Counted from the first letter of the stretch, positions 1-8,299 are shown. The stretch: DNA of 64,000 bases from Chloroflexi bacterium 54-19 (GCA_001898225.1 MKTJ01000092.1:81107-145106); one strand, 5' to 3'. The notes: generated from the sequence alone by a model not told the origin. A program made the numbers and translations.

Positions 1-206
1 CCCTGGCTGCCGCCGGGGGCGTGGCCGGGTTCAGCAAGATGCTCGATTCGGTCAAGGAAGTCGCGCCCCTGCGCCGGAACGTAGATCCTAGCGAAGTCGG
101 GGACGTGGCGACCTTCCTGGCAAGCAACATGTCGCGGGCCGTAACCGGCGAGGTCCTTTTCGTGGACAACGGTTATCATATCCTGGGTCTGATGGCTTCC
201 GAGTAA
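1..206 (+). CDS. fabI: Enoyl-[ACP] reductase FabI, C-terminal fragment
   Basis: This is the last 68 or so codons of a gene that begins before the window (reading frame starts at base 3). The visible protein contains the end of an SDR fold: the GFSKMLD helix, the APLRRN segment, the EVGDVATFL helix and the terminal TGEVLFVDNGYHILGL stretch. The APLRRN/EVG pattern is typical of FabI, which reduces enoyl-ACP with NAD(P)H in the last step of fatty-acid elongation. The catalytic Tyr and Lys and the nucleotide-binding site lie outside the window, so the assignment rests on the C-terminal signature. A generic SDR oxidoreductase is the alternative. Confidence 0.75.
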   Translation, partial: LAAAGGVAGFSKMLDSVKEVAPLRRNVDPSEVGDVATFLASNMSRAVTGEVLFVDNGYHILGLMASE

Positions 207-236
207 AATCGCGTTAAACGTAACTCGCCGGACGTT

Positions 237-322
237 AAACGGATAATTTAGATTGTAAAAGAAGCCTGAAACCAGCGTTTTTGGTTGGGAAATTCTTCAA
301 AACAGTCTAAATTATCCGTTTT
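237..322. repeat. 16-bp inverted repeat after fabI, possible terminator
   Basis: AAACGGATAATTTAGA at 237-252 is perfectly complementary to 306-321, with a 53-nt loop. It lies between the fabI stop and the next promoter region. The right arm runs into TTTTGCTTTT, so it could terminate fabI transcription despite the long loop. The left arm overlaps a GTTAAACG-type short repeat that recurs elsewhere in the window (213-242). Confidence 0.5.
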
Positions 323-384
323 GCTTTTGAAATAATTAAGTAGAAAGCAAAAGGTTATTTCTTTAGACTGAAAGGACGCATACG

Positions 385-1161
385 ATGGAGTATAAAACTA
401 TTCTGACCGAGCGTGAAGACTCGACATTTATTATCACGTTCAACCGTCCCGAAAAACTTAACGCCCTTAGCCCCGAACTTACCGCCGAGGTGGTAGACGC
501 CCTCAACGGCGTGAGGACTGATTCGTCGGTGCGGGCTATCATCATTACCGGCGGGCCGAAAGTCTTTGCCGCCGGGGCCGACCTCTCCAAGATGCAGACG
601 GCCAGTTCTATCGAGATGTACAACCGTAACCTTTCAGGGGATATGTGGACTACTGTCGCTGAAATGCCCCAACCCACTATCGCGGCGGTATCCGGCTACG
701 CCCTCGGCGGTGGCTGCGAACTGGCGATGGCCTGCGATCTCCGCCTCGCCTCCGAAACCGCCAGATTCGGTCAGCCCGAAATCAACGTCGGGATTTACCC
801 TGGCGCAGGCGGCACCCAGCGCCTTTCCCGGTTGGTGGGCCTGGGGCGGGCCAAAGAACTGGTCTTCCTGGGCGAACATATCGGGGCCGAAGAAGCCTAC
901 CGCATCGGCCTGGTCAACAAGGTCGTCCCCAACGAAACCCTTTTAGATGAAGCAAAAACCTGGGCCAAAAAGCTGGCGAGCAAACCGCCCTTTACCCTGC
1001 GAGTGGTCAAACAGGTCATGGACCAGGGCTACGACCTCGATTTGCAAAGCGCCATTAAACTCGAAAGGCTTGGCTTTGTCGGGCTGTTCGGCACCCAGGA
1101 CCAGCGCGAAGGCGTGACCGCTTTCCTCGAAAAACGCAAACCAAACTACACCGGCCAATAA
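385..1161 (+). CDS. Enoyl-CoA hydratase/isomerase (crotonase family)
   Basis: A 258-aa crotonase-fold protein that would hydrate 2-enoyl-CoA to 3-hydroxyacyl-CoA. The FAAGADLSKM segment (61-70) forms the first oxyanion-hole region and GYALGGGCELAMACD (104-118) the second. Both catalytic glutamates of classic enoyl-CoA hydratases are present: E112 (CELAMACD) and E132 (QPEINVG), followed by PGAGGTQRL. Length is standard. The ATG has an AAAGGA ribosome site (371-376) 8 nt upstream. Keeping both Glu favours a true hydratase over an isomerase; the acyl-chain preference, and a role in beta-oxidation versus butyryl-type metabolism, cannot be read from the sequence. Confidence 0.9.
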   Translation: MEYKTILTEREDSTFIITFNRPEKLNALSPELTAEVVDALNGVRTDSSVRAIIITGGPKVFAAGADLSKMQTASSIEMYNRNLSGDMWTTVAEMPQPTIAAVSGYALGGGCELAMACDLRLASETARFGQPEINVGIYPGAGGTQRLSRLVGLGRAKELVFLGEHIGAEEAYRIGLVNKVVPNETLLDEAKTWAKKLASKPPFTLRVVKQVMDQGYDLDLQSAIKLERLGFVGLFGTQDQREGVTAFLEKRKPNYTGQ

Positions 1162-1186
1162 ATAAACTTTACATTCCTAAAGATTG

Positions 1187-1225
1187 AAAAGCTGCCTGTC
1201 ATAAAACCGGGCAGCTTTTTAGTTT
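1187..1225 (+). terminator. Rho-independent terminator of the enoyl-CoA hydratase gene
   Basis: AAAAGCTGCC (1187-1196) pairs perfectly with GGCAGCTTTT (1210-1219), followed by TTAGTTTTTG. It sits 26 nt after the stop codon. Confidence 0.85.
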
Positions 1226-1628
1226 TTGTAAAATTCACTTTATCTGTTTAAAGCTGGCCTCAAAAGTAACCCAGGATTCATGTACTGCCACCATATTCAC
1301 AATTTCGGCTACTTCTCAACTCTCTTATCTTAAAATGGAATCATGTTGAAATAGTTTATAATTCTACACTTTTATCGGGTTAGATTTGAGCACCCTTTTT
1401 AAAATCTACCTATCAGAATGAGGTACAAAGTATTGTTTTCGACTATTTTACATACATTTTACAAAACTTAGAACTTTTCTAGTGTTGGTGGCAAGGAACT
1501 TGTATATAGTAAAGGTAGAAAAATTAAAGGAGACTGTGAGAATTTATCTTGCATGTATTTAGAGTAACCTGACCGCTGACATCAACGAAGATGAGTATTT
1601 GGCAGTGTTCTCGGGAGGTTTCATTTCA
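1226..1628 (+). other. AT-rich spacer / leader of the OpgC-like gene
   Basis: About 400 bases without a convincing gene. A TATAGT box (1505-1510) could be a -10 element but has no good -35. A strong-looking AAAGGAGA (1526-1533) is followed 2 nt later by GTG (1536), which opens an 8-codon frame ending at 1562; this might be a leader peptide, but the spacing is too short to be confident. Nothing else is evident. Confidence 0.35.
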
Positions 1629-2807
1629 ATGGCACGAGCAATTGTACCAGCTCAACAGACTCAGTCCGGTATTAAAATCACCAATGGCATTACCCTAGCA
1701 TGGCCGCGCACCTGGATATATCACCAGGAAGGAAATCGTGACATCCGTTTAGACTTTTTGCGCGGTCTCTGCCTTTTTATCATAATCGCCAACCACATCG
1801 GTTACTTCCCTGCTTATACGATGTTCATTACCGGGGGCGGTTATTTCTTAATATCGGCGGCTGAAGGTTTTATCTTTATTTCAGGTTTAGTGCTGGGCCT
1901 GGTTTACGGGCCCCGGATTATCAAAGATGGTTTACAGGCCTCCACTTCCAAAATCCTGCACCGGGCCTGGACATTGTACCTGTGGAATATTATCATAGCC
2001 CTGGCCTACCTGGCCCTGGCATACTTTACACCCGTCCATACCAGGGCGGAAGCGGTCCCTCCGCCCCCGGCTTTTAACCTGGACCTGATTATTAAAATAG
2101 TGACCCTACAAGAAAGTTACGGTTGGTCCGACCTTCTGGCGACCTATGCCATTTTGCTGGCCTTTGCCCCGGTCGTCTTCTACGCCCTGATCCGCAAAAA
2201 AACCTGGTGGGTACTCGGACTCTCCTGGACTTTCTGGCTCGGCTATCAGATTGCGCCCCAGGATTTCAGCCCGAGCCTCGGCACCTTCCCGATTTTCGCC
2301 TGGCAGGTACTGTTCATTAATGCCCTGGTTATCGGTTTTCACCGCGAACAAATCAAAGAATTCTTTAACCGTTTCGCCAGGTGGAAACTTTACCTGCCAC
2401 TCGGCATTAGCTTTCTCGCGCTCCTTACCTTCGGGGTAGCCTGGATTTACAATGGCGCTTTCACCGACAACAAAGACCTGGTCTGGTATTTCCAGTGGGC
2501 CTTTGACAAGATGGCTTTAAGACCGGGCCGGATGCTGACCTTTATCGTCTTCTTCCTGGTCTTCTACCTGCTTTTGACCTATGCCTGGGAACCGTTACGG
2601 AAGTCGCTGGGGTGGTTGTTCAGCCCGCTAGGCCAGAACTCTCTTTACATCTATATCCTGCACGGGTTCGTGGTTTCAATCTTCTTTAACATTCCGAACT
2701 ACGGCACCTTTACGCCCCTGGTCCATACAATTGGCCATATCATGGCGGTGCTGTTACTATGGGTGCTGGTTAAAAACCGGGTACTGTTCAAAGTTATCCC
2801 ACGTTAA
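1629..2807 (+). CDS. OpgC-like membrane acyltransferase
   Basis: A 392-aa polytopic membrane protein. After a cytosolic tail of about 40 residues comes the GNRDIRLDFLRGLCLF segment, then an HIG-containing first membrane helix and about ten hydrophobic segments in total, including ISAAEGFIFISGLVLG and, near the C-terminus, LGQNSLYIYILHGF. This arrangement matches OpgC/acyltransferase-3-type proteins, which succinylate or acylate periplasmic or cell-surface glycans. The ATG at 1629 is preferred to the in-frame TTG at 1599 because GGGAGG (1613-1618) lies upstream of it. The acceptor is unknown; no glucan synthase is adjacent, although a polysaccharide locus lies 39 kb away. Confidence 0.75.
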   Translation: MARAIVPAQQTQSGIKITNGITLAWPRTWIYHQEGNRDIRLDFLRGLCLFIIIANHIGYFPAYTMFITGGGYFLISAAEGFIFISGLVLGLVYGPRIIKDGLQASTSKILHRAWTLYLWNIIIALAYLALAYFTPVHTRAEAVPPPPAFNLDLIIKIVTLQESYGWSDLLATYAILLAFAPVVFYALIRKKTWWVLGLSWTFWLGYQIAPQDFSPSLGTFPIFAWQVLFINALVIGFHREQIKEFFNRFARWKLYLPLGISFLALLTFGVAWIYNGAFTDNKDLVWYFQWAFDKMALRPGRMLTFIVFFLVFYLLLTYAWEPLRKSLGWLFSPLGQNSLYIYILHGFVVSIFFNIPNYGTFTPLVHTIGHIMAVLLLWVLVKNRVLFKVIPR

Positions 2808-2844
2808 AGGCGTAAAGACCTTTACCTGAATACTATTCCTTGAA

Positions 2845-2872
2845 AAGAGGCCCTGCCTGGCAGGGTCTTTTT
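2845..2872 (+). terminator. Terminator of the OpgC-like gene
   Basis: CCCTG (2851-2855) pairs with CAGGG (2861-2865). The stem is extended by AAAGAG/TCTTT with a one-base bulge and followed by TTTTT. Confidence 0.75.
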
Positions 2873-3121
2873 GCGCGTTCAATCAGATTTTAGAAGGTAA
2901 GAGAAATATAATATAAAAATTCAATAGCGTGAAAGGTATTACGATTTATAATTCTATACAAATTTACATAAAATTTTTTTCTTTGCCAATATAACATGAG
3001 TAATTTTTCTTCTAAAAAATACTGGTTGTTTGGTAATGGGTAAATAGTACTAAAACCCCTCTTTTTGACAGGTTTTTGCTACTTAGCCTCAATTTTGGGC
3101 TATGACCCTTTTAAAAATTCG

Positions 3122-3150
3122 TTGAAGTACTAGGACTATCTAGCTATATT
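3122..3150 (+). promoter_or_regulatory. Candidate promoter inside the 2.8-3.9 kb gene-free region
   Basis: TTGAAG (3122-3127), a 17-nt spacer, then TATATT (3145-3150). It would start a transcript near 3157. No coding gene follows before the terminator at 3282-3312. Confidence 0.45.
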
Positions 3151-3156
3151 ATCTCG

Positions 3157-3312
3157 CAAAATCTGGGTTATACTCATATCATAAATTTAATACCCGCCAC
3201 TATTTCGGGGTTAAATTTATGAAAACTAATCTTTCACTGTAAATTTCATCTGTTACTTCAACCATTAATATCCATTGCCATAGACCTCCGTCCCGAGCGG
3301 TGGTCTTTTTTT
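3157..3312 (+). ncRNA. Candidate small RNA (about 155 nt)
   Basis: The interval is bounded by a promoter-like pair (3122-3150) and a terminator (3282-3312) and holds no usable ORF. Its centre is a strong hairpin: CATAAATTTAA (3180-3190) is perfectly complementary to TTAAATTTATG (3211-3221), with an inner CCC/GGG pairing. An ATG at 3219 opens only seven codons. It is not recognised as any known RNA family. It could instead be an abandoned leader or a dispersed hairpin element. Confidence 0.4.
3282..3312 (+). terminator. Rho-independent terminator not attached to any gene
   Basis: AGACCTCCG (3282-3290) pairs with CGGTGGTCT (3298-3306) with one T-T mismatch, followed by a run of seven T. The nearest upstream coding gene already has its own terminator 410 nt earlier, so this one must serve a separate transcript. 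Confidence 0.7.
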
Positions 3313-3396
3313 GTCCAAAAAACGGTTTCCAACATTACGAAAAAATCCAGGCCCCCTTTGCCACCCTTTTAAGGCCCTATTGATACTCCATTCAGG

Positions 3397-3424
3397 TTGA
3401 CTTTTGCTCTCAGAGTGTTAGAAT
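3397..3424 (+). promoter_or_regulatory. Promoter of the metal-transport operon leader
   Basis: TTGACT (3397-3402), a 16-nt spacer and TAGAAT (3419-3424) form a good sigma-70-type promoter. The start would fall near 3431, giving a 5' leader of about 518 nt before the ATG at 3949. Confidence 0.65.
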
Positions 3425-3427
3425 TTT

Positions 3428-3600
3428 AGCGGTTATAAAAAGGCCGCTTAAACTCCAATGTTGCCGGGGCTTCCCAGCAACCCTTACTAACCGGCAGGCG
3501 TGAGTGAACCGCCCCCGGTGTTTAACCGGCGTAGTGAAAGGTTTAATCCCTATGGGTATAGGCAGTAGTTTGGGAAGCAAGGCTTTTCCAGGGAAATTTA
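3428..3600 (+). ncRNA. Structured 5' leader RNA, candidate riboswitch
   Basis: GC-rich, folded-looking block just after the promoter. Local hairpins: GTTGC/GCAAC (3460-3464/3477-3481, inner GGG/CCC), ACCGG+GGCG/CGCC+CCGGT (3490-3519), AACC/GGTT (3524-3543) and CCTAT/ATAGG (3549-3562). In addition GCTTCCCA (3469-3476) is perfectly complementary to TGGGAAGC (3571-3578), a long-range pairing that excludes the GTTGC/GCAAC hairpin, as in a two-state switch. The next genes are a PRC/MgtE-N/CBS protein and an Nramp transporter, so a metal or second-messenger sensor is plausible. M-box, yybP-ykoY and cobalamin hallmarks were not found. Short pieces (CCGCTTAA, GGTTTAATCC, CAGTAG) recall ydaO-type c-di-AMP RNAs but not in the correct order. 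Confidence 0.5.
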
Positions 3601-3948
3601 ATCAGCCGGATTGATAGGAAACACCCGTTCCTGCCGAACGGCCCTGCCTGTCAGGCGCTATTTCTTCCGGCGCCCGGCCAAAACTCCCGGTAATTTCCCC
3701 AGATTAACTTCGCTTCCCGCCTCTATCTTACCTTTAAGGCACCTAATTTTTGATTTAAAGTCTGTCCGTGTTGCGGCGTCTTTAAAAAAATCATAGCAGT
3801 CCAAAATTTCCGGCTCACGGACTGGTCCCTGGGCTGACTCCTGGCCTGGCGTGGGATTTTCCTGCGGCAGTTTTAACGAGCCTGAAATAATTTTGGTGGT
3901 GCCTTCTCCAGCGTAAAGAAATTAATAAAGTGGAAGCAGGTTGATAAA
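3601..3948 (+). other. Distal part of the long leader
   Basis: No convincing gene. It contains a CCGTTC/GAACGG hairpin (3625-3641), a weak TTTAAAG/CTTTAAA pairing (3755-3786) without a T-run, and the start region of the downstream gene (TGGAAGCAGG at 3930-3939). A 61-codon frame at 3611-3796 has no ribosome site and no recognisable sequence. Confidence 0.4.
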
Positions 3949-5274
3949 ATGGCGCTCCTTTACTACAGCACTCTCGCTTCAAAACCAATCGTGGACCGGC
4001 ACGGCGAAAAAGTCGCTGTCCTGAAAGACCTGATTGTACGTATCAATCCTGAAGCGGGTAAAAGCGAAGAAAAATACCCACCCCTGGCCGGACTGCTGGC
4101 CCAGAACAACCGGATTCTTTTCTGGATTCCGGCCTCCCAGGTCGAGACTTTTGACGAAAAAGGTATTAAACTTTATTCGGCCCTGTTGAGCCTCGAACGT
4201 TTCGAGCGGCGCAACGGTGAAATCCTGCTCGGCAAAGACCTGCTGGATAAACAACTGGTCGATGTAGAAGGCCGCCGGGTTATCCGGGTGAACGACCTGG
4301 CGCTGGGCTCCCGGCGGCTACCTCACGAACAGGTGGCCTGGCTTGTCGGCGTGGATATTTCTTTCCAGGCAATTTTGCGCCGGATTTTACCGGGTGGTAA
4401 GGCCCCACGCGTCCGGGCCGTCGAGCGCAATCTCGATTTGCTCGATTGGGGCGATGTCCAGTATTTTGCCAGTAGCGCCCCGGCGGTAAAGCTTAACGTT
4501 ACGCACGAACGCATCGGTAAGTTGCACCCTGCCGATATTGCCCGCCTGCTGGACGAGCTTTCTTATGTCCAGAGCGCCGAAATCATGGCCTCCCTCGATG
4601 ATGAAACTGCCGCCGATACCCTGGAGGAGATGGATCCGGACGATGCCGCCGACATCCTCGAAGGCTTGAACGAGGAACGGGCCGCCGACATCCTCGAAGA
4701 AATGCAACCGGACGATGCCGCCGACATTATTGCCGATCTCGACGCCGAAAAGGCCGAAACACTGCTCGATTTGATGGAAGAAGACGAGTCGGAGGACGTT
4801 CGCGAACTACTCGCTTACAAAGAGGACACGGCGGGCGGTTTGATGACCAACGATTTCCTCATGCTGCCAATGAACCTGGGCGCAGCGGAAGCCTTACAGC
4901 GCATCCGGGCCATGGAGGAACAACCCGAATTCGTGGACTATATTTACGTGGTCGAGCCGGGAACCGAGACGCTACGGGGCGTGGCGGCCCTACGGGATGT
5001 CGTCTTCACCCAGCCGCGCAGCACTCAACTGTCCGACCTGATGTACCGGGACTTCGTGAGCGTCCAGACCGACGCGCCCGCCGAAGAAGCGGCGGCGGTC
5101 CTGGCCGAATACGGTTTCCGGGCCTTGCCGGTCCTGAACAACCGGGGCGAAATCCAGGGGATTATCACTTTTGACGATGCTCTTGACCTGATTTTGCCCG
5201 AAGATTTGCGCCGTCGCGTTCCCAAGATTTTTCGCTATCATGGTAACCAACCTGCCGTCGGAGCCAGGAATTAG
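3949..5274 (+). CDS. Soluble PRC-barrel / MgtE-N / CBS protein
   Basis: A 441-aa cytosolic protein. Order: two PRC-barrel-like segments (about 1-75 and 80-150; note DRHGEKVAVLKDLIV and DVEGRRVIRVNDLAL), an MgtE intracellular N domain rich in acidic superhelical repeats (about 170-295, DPDDAADILEGL-type repeats), then a CBS pair (about 300-420). MgtE-N and CBS domains sense Mg2+ or nucleotides and gate MgtE channels, but the MgtE membrane domain is absent here. The next gene, 58 nt downstream, encodes an Nramp-type transporter, so this protein is probably its separate regulatory subunit. That is inferred from domain content and adjacency. Confidence 0.85.
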   Translation: MALLYYSTLASKPIVDRHGEKVAVLKDLIVRINPEAGKSEEKYPPLAGLLAQNNRILFWIPASQVETFDEKGIKLYSALLSLERFERRNGEILLGKDLLDKQLVDVEGRRVIRVNDLALGSRRLPHEQVAWLVGVDISFQAILRRILPGGKAPRVRAVERNLDLLDWGDVQYFASSAPAVKLNVTHERIGKLHPADIARLLDELSYVQSAEIMASLDDETAADTLEEMDPDDAADILEGLNEERAADILEEMQPDDAADIIADLDAEKAETLLDLMEEDESEDVRELLAYKEDTAGGLMTNDFLMLPMNLGAAEALQRIRAMEEQPEFVDYIYVVEPGTETLRGVAALRDVVFTQPRSTQLSDLMYRDFVSVQTDAPAEEAAAVLAEYGFRALPVLNNRGEIQGIITFDDALDLILPEDLRRRVPKIFRYHGNQPAVGARN

Positions 5275-5332
5275 GTTTTTGGTAACAAAAAGCAATTTCA
5301 AACGATTAAATAAGTGCAAAACGGGGTAGGGT

Positions 5333-6676
5333 GTGTCTGACGAAATTTTGAATGAAAGAAACGCGGACCCGGCAGTCAAGCATGACGAGCCCGACAAAAT
5401 CATTGAAAAAAAAGGGAAACGGCGGCTCGGTTTTCTCTTTTACCTGAGCATCCTGGGGCCGGGTCTGATTGCCGCCAACGCCGGTAATGATGCCGGTGGT
5501 ATCGCGACCTATAGCTCGATGGGGTCGCAGTTTGGCTTCCAGATGCTGTGGGTTATGGTGGTGGTCGGTATTGGCGTGGGGGTGGTCCAGGAGATGTGCG
5601 CCCGTATGGGGGCCAACACCGGCAAAGGGCTGAGTGACCTTATCCGCGAGAACTTCTCCATCCGGTTAACCGCCTTTGTAATGCTGGCCTTCCTGGTTGC
5701 CAATGGCGGAGTTATTGTTTCGGAGTTTATCGGTATCGCGGCGGCCCTGGGTATTTTTGGCGTCCCGACCTGGGTGGGCGCGCCTGTCGCCGGGGTGCTG
5801 GTCTGGCTTCTGATTGCGCGAGGCTCTTACGAACGGGTCGAGAAAGTCTTCCTGGTTTTAACGGTAGCTTTCTTTGCCTATATTATCGCGGCTTTTATGG
5901 CAAAACCCGATTGGGGCCAGGTCGCCATCAATACTTTTGTGCCGACGCTTCAGTTTAACGGGGCCTTCCTGACCACCTTAATTGCGGCGGTCGGTACTAC
6001 TATCAGTCCTTACATGCAAATCTATGTCCAGAGCGCCGTAGTCGAGCGGGGCGTGACCATGCGCGACTATAAATACCAGCGCCTGGATGTTTATGTCGGG
6101 TCGGCCTTTAGCATCGGTATCGCCTACTTTATCGTGGTGGCGACCGGGGCAACCATCTTCCCAGCGACCGGCGGCACCGGGCGCGAACTGGCTTCGGCGG
6201 TCGATGCCGCCCAGGCCCTGACGCCTTTCCTGGGCGAGTTCGCCAAGTATATCTTTGGGCTGGGCCTCCTGGGGGCGTCCTTCCTGGCGGCAGGGGTCTT
6301 GCCCCTGACAACCTGTTATTCCGTGACCGAGGCGCTTGGTCTCGAAAACGGCGTAAGTAAATCTTTCAAGGAAGCCCCGGCCTTCTGGGGTATGTTTACC
6401 GGCCTGATTGTTATCGCGGTAATTATCGCCATGATTCCGGGTCTGCCGGTGGTAGACATCCTGGTCGTCTTATATTTAGTAAACGGTCTTATTTTACCTA
6501 TCATATTGTTCTCGATCCTAAAGCTTATCAACGATAAGCAATTGATGGGTAAATACACCAATAACCTGGTCTATAATATCCTGGCCTATGGCCTGGCCGG
6601 GATAGTCAGTTTTCTCTCGGTGGCCTATGTATTAATCCAGGTATTAGGTATTTTTGGTTTGCAAATATTAAGTTAG
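5333..6676 (+). CDS. Nramp-family divalent metal transporter, NRMT-like
   Basis: A 447-aa, about 11-helix Nramp (SLC11) protein with a charged N-terminal tail of about 33 residues. The start is GTG at 5333, with GGGGTAGG directly upstream. The GPGLIAANAGNDAGG segment is the TM1 unwound region, but the canonical DPGN reads D53-A-G-G56, and the TM6 motif (normally A-x-x-M-P-H) reads T-T-I-S225-P-Y227. Loss of the Asn and of the Met while the Asp is kept is the pattern reported for Nramp-related magnesium transporters, which carry Mg2+ rather than Mn2+/Fe2+. The preceding MgtE-N/CBS protein supports Mg2+. A classical Mn transporter is the less likely alternative. Confidence 0.85.
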   Translation: MSDEILNERNADPAVKHDEPDKIIEKKGKRRLGFLFYLSILGPGLIAANAGNDAGGIATYSSMGSQFGFQMLWVMVVVGIGVGVVQEMCARMGANTGKGLSDLIRENFSIRLTAFVMLAFLVANGGVIVSEFIGIAAALGIFGVPTWVGAPVAGVLVWLLIARGSYERVEKVFLVLTVAFFAYIIAAFMAKPDWGQVAINTFVPTLQFNGAFLTTLIAAVGTTISPYMQIYVQSAVVERGVTMRDYKYQRLDVYVGSAFSIGIAYFIVVATGATIFPATGGTGRELASAVDAAQALTPFLGEFAKYIFGLGLLGASFLAAGVLPLTTCYSVTEALGLENGVSKSFKEAPAFWGMFTGLIVIAVIIAMIPGLPVVDILVVLYLVNGLILPIILFSILKLINDKQLMGKYTNNLVYNILAYGLAGIVSFLSVAYVLIQVLGIFGLQILS

Positions 6677-6688
6677 CTTATTAAGAAG

Positions 6689-6714
6689 GGGTTCCCGGCT
6701 TTCGCCGGGAACCC
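6689..6714 (+). terminator. Strong hairpin after the Nramp gene
   Basis: GGGTTCCCGGC (6689-6699) pairs with GCCGGGAACCC (6704-6714), loop TTTC. There is no T-run (CTCTAAAG follows), so it may act as an mRNA 3' stabiliser or weak terminator. The MFS gene starts 17 nt further on. Confidence 0.55.
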
Positions 6715-6730
6715 TCTAAAGAAAATTAAA

Positions 6731-8299
6731 ATGAATACAACAAAAACGGCCCAACGGCTCACCCTGGTCGCCATGATTTTGGCTTCCGGGATTGTTTTTT
6801 TAGATAGCACTGTTGTCAACGTGGCCCTGCCCCATATCGACCGCGACCTGAATATGGGTCTTTCCGGGCTGCAATGGATTGTGGACGGCTATATCCTGAC
6901 CCTGGCCGCTTTTTTGATTCCGGGCGGCTCTATCGGCGACCAATACGGGCGGAAAAAAGCCATGATGGGCGGTATCCTGTTTTTTGGGATTACCTCGGTG
7001 GCCTGCGGGCTGGCACCGGGCAGCACCTGGCTAATCCTGGCCCGTCTTTTACAGGGGGTCGGCGGCGCGTTCATGGTGCCCGGTTCGCTGGCAATCCTGA
7101 CGGCCACTTTCACCGACCCGGAAGAACGAGGGAAGGCTATCGGCACCTGGGCCGGGTGGAGCGGAATCACCTCGCTTATCGGGCCATTTCTGGGCGGGTG
7201 GCTGGTCGATAATCTCTCCTGGCGGCTGGTCTTTTTGATAAACGTGCCGGTTATCGCCGGAGTGCTCATCCTGATGCGCTTCGTGCCGGAAAGCCTGGAC
7301 GAAGGGGTCACCAAACATCTCGATTGGGCCGGGACGCTTTTAGGGGTGATAGGCCTGGGCGGGGTTGTCTACGGCCTGATTGAGGGGCCGGTAGCGGGTT
7401 GGACCGATTGGCTGGTCCTGGTCAGCCTGGTCGCCGGGATAATCGCCCTGGTCCTTTTTATCGGGGTGGAGTTGCGAGAGCCGCACCCCATGATGCCATT
7501 GGGCCTGTTTAAGTCGCGCAACTTTAGCGCGGTAAACGTGGTGACCTTGCTGGTCTACTTTGCGCTCTACGGCGGCGGTTTTTTCTACCCGCTCTATATT
7601 CAAAACATTATGCGCCAATCAGCCCTGTTAAGCGGCGTGGTCTTTTTGCCAAGCTCGATTTTGATGCTGCTGCTATCACCGCGCATGGGTAAACTGGCCG
7701 GGCAGTACGGGGCGCGCCTGTTTATGACCATCGGCCCCCTTATTTACGCGGTGGGGACTTTGGGCTATCTCCTGGTGCAACCCGACTCTAACCCCTGGCT
7801 GATTATTCTCCCGATTGCCTTTATCACCGGTTTTGGCCTTTCCCTGACGGTCGCACCGCTCACCGGGACGGTCATGTCATCGGTGCCGGGGCACAACTCG
7901 GGTGTGGCCTCGGCCATCAATAACGTGGTGTCAAGGATTGCCGCCCTGCTGGCTATCGCCGGGCTCGGCATCTTTGTTTCGCAGGTCTTCATGAATTCCC
8001 TGGCCGACCTTTCGCGCAGCCTGCCGCCCGACAAAGCCCAGCAACTGCAATCCGTGGCTATGGCCTCGAACGGTTCCGGCAACTCCCAGGGTCTGCCGCC
8101 CGACCTCGCAGCCGTCAACGCCACCGCCTATACAACGGCCTTTCATTGGGTTATAGTTATAACAGCCTCGCTGGCTTTCCTGGGGGCGCTCGTCTCGCTC
8201 GTGTTCATTCAGAACCAGCCCCGGAGCCAGGGTCAGAAATCTTCCGCCAGCTTAAACCAGGAGACTGTCAATGTTGACTCGCGCCGCCGTACTGTATGA
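6731..8299 (+). CDS. DHA2-family MFS drug/proton antiporter
   Basis: A 522-aa protein with about 14 hydrophobic segments. The LDSTVVNVALPHI motif in the first helix and GDQYGRKKAMMGG (MFS motif A) after helix 2 are typical of the EmrB/QacA DHA2 group, which exports hydrophobic drugs or metabolites with proton import. The C-terminus is a charged tail of about 30 residues. The last 29 bases overlap the start of the alcohol dehydrogenase gene, which indicates translational coupling; the exporter may therefore remove a compound handled by that enzyme. The substrate cannot be deduced. Confidence 0.88.
   Translation: MNTTKTAQRLTLVAMILASGIVFLDSTVVNVALPHIDRDLNMGLSGLQWIVDGYILTLAAFLIPGGSIGDQYGRKKAMMGGILFFGITSVACGLAPGSTWLILARLLQGVGGAFMVPGSLAILTATFTDPEERGKAIGTWAGWSGITSLIGPFLGGWLVDNLSWRLVFLINVPVIAGVLILMRFVPESLDEGVTKHLDWAGTLLGVIGLGGVVYGLIEGPVAGWTDWLVLVSLVAGIIALVLFIGVELREPHPMMPLGLFKSRNFSAVNVVTLLVYFALYGGGFFYPLYIQNIMRQSALLSGVVFLPSSILMLLLSPRMGKLAGQYGARLFMTIGPLIYAVGTLGYLLVQPDSNPWLIILPIAFITGFGLSLTVAPLTGTVMSSVPGHNSGVASAINNVVSRIAALLAIAGLGIFVSQVFMNSLADLSRSLPPDKAQQLQSVAMASNGSGNSQGLPPDLAAVNATAYTTAFHWVIVITASLAFLGALVSLVFIQNQPRSQGQKSSASLNQETVNVDSRRRTV

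Noticed and set aside
1591..1695. 34-codon frame starting ATGAGTATTTGG before the OpgC-like gene
   Set aside because: It overlaps the start of the better-supported OpgC-like gene in another frame and lacks a ribosome site.
3428..3600. Identification of the leader as a c-di-AMP (ydaO) riboswitch
   Set aside because: Short blocks match (CCGCTTAA, GGTTTAATCC, CAGTAG) but the CTAACC-GGCAGGCGT block comes before instead of after them, and the overall fold differs.
3611..3796. 61-codon open frame within the transporter leader
   Set aside because: No ribosome site, no recognisable sequence, and it lies in an untranslated region with strong hairpins.
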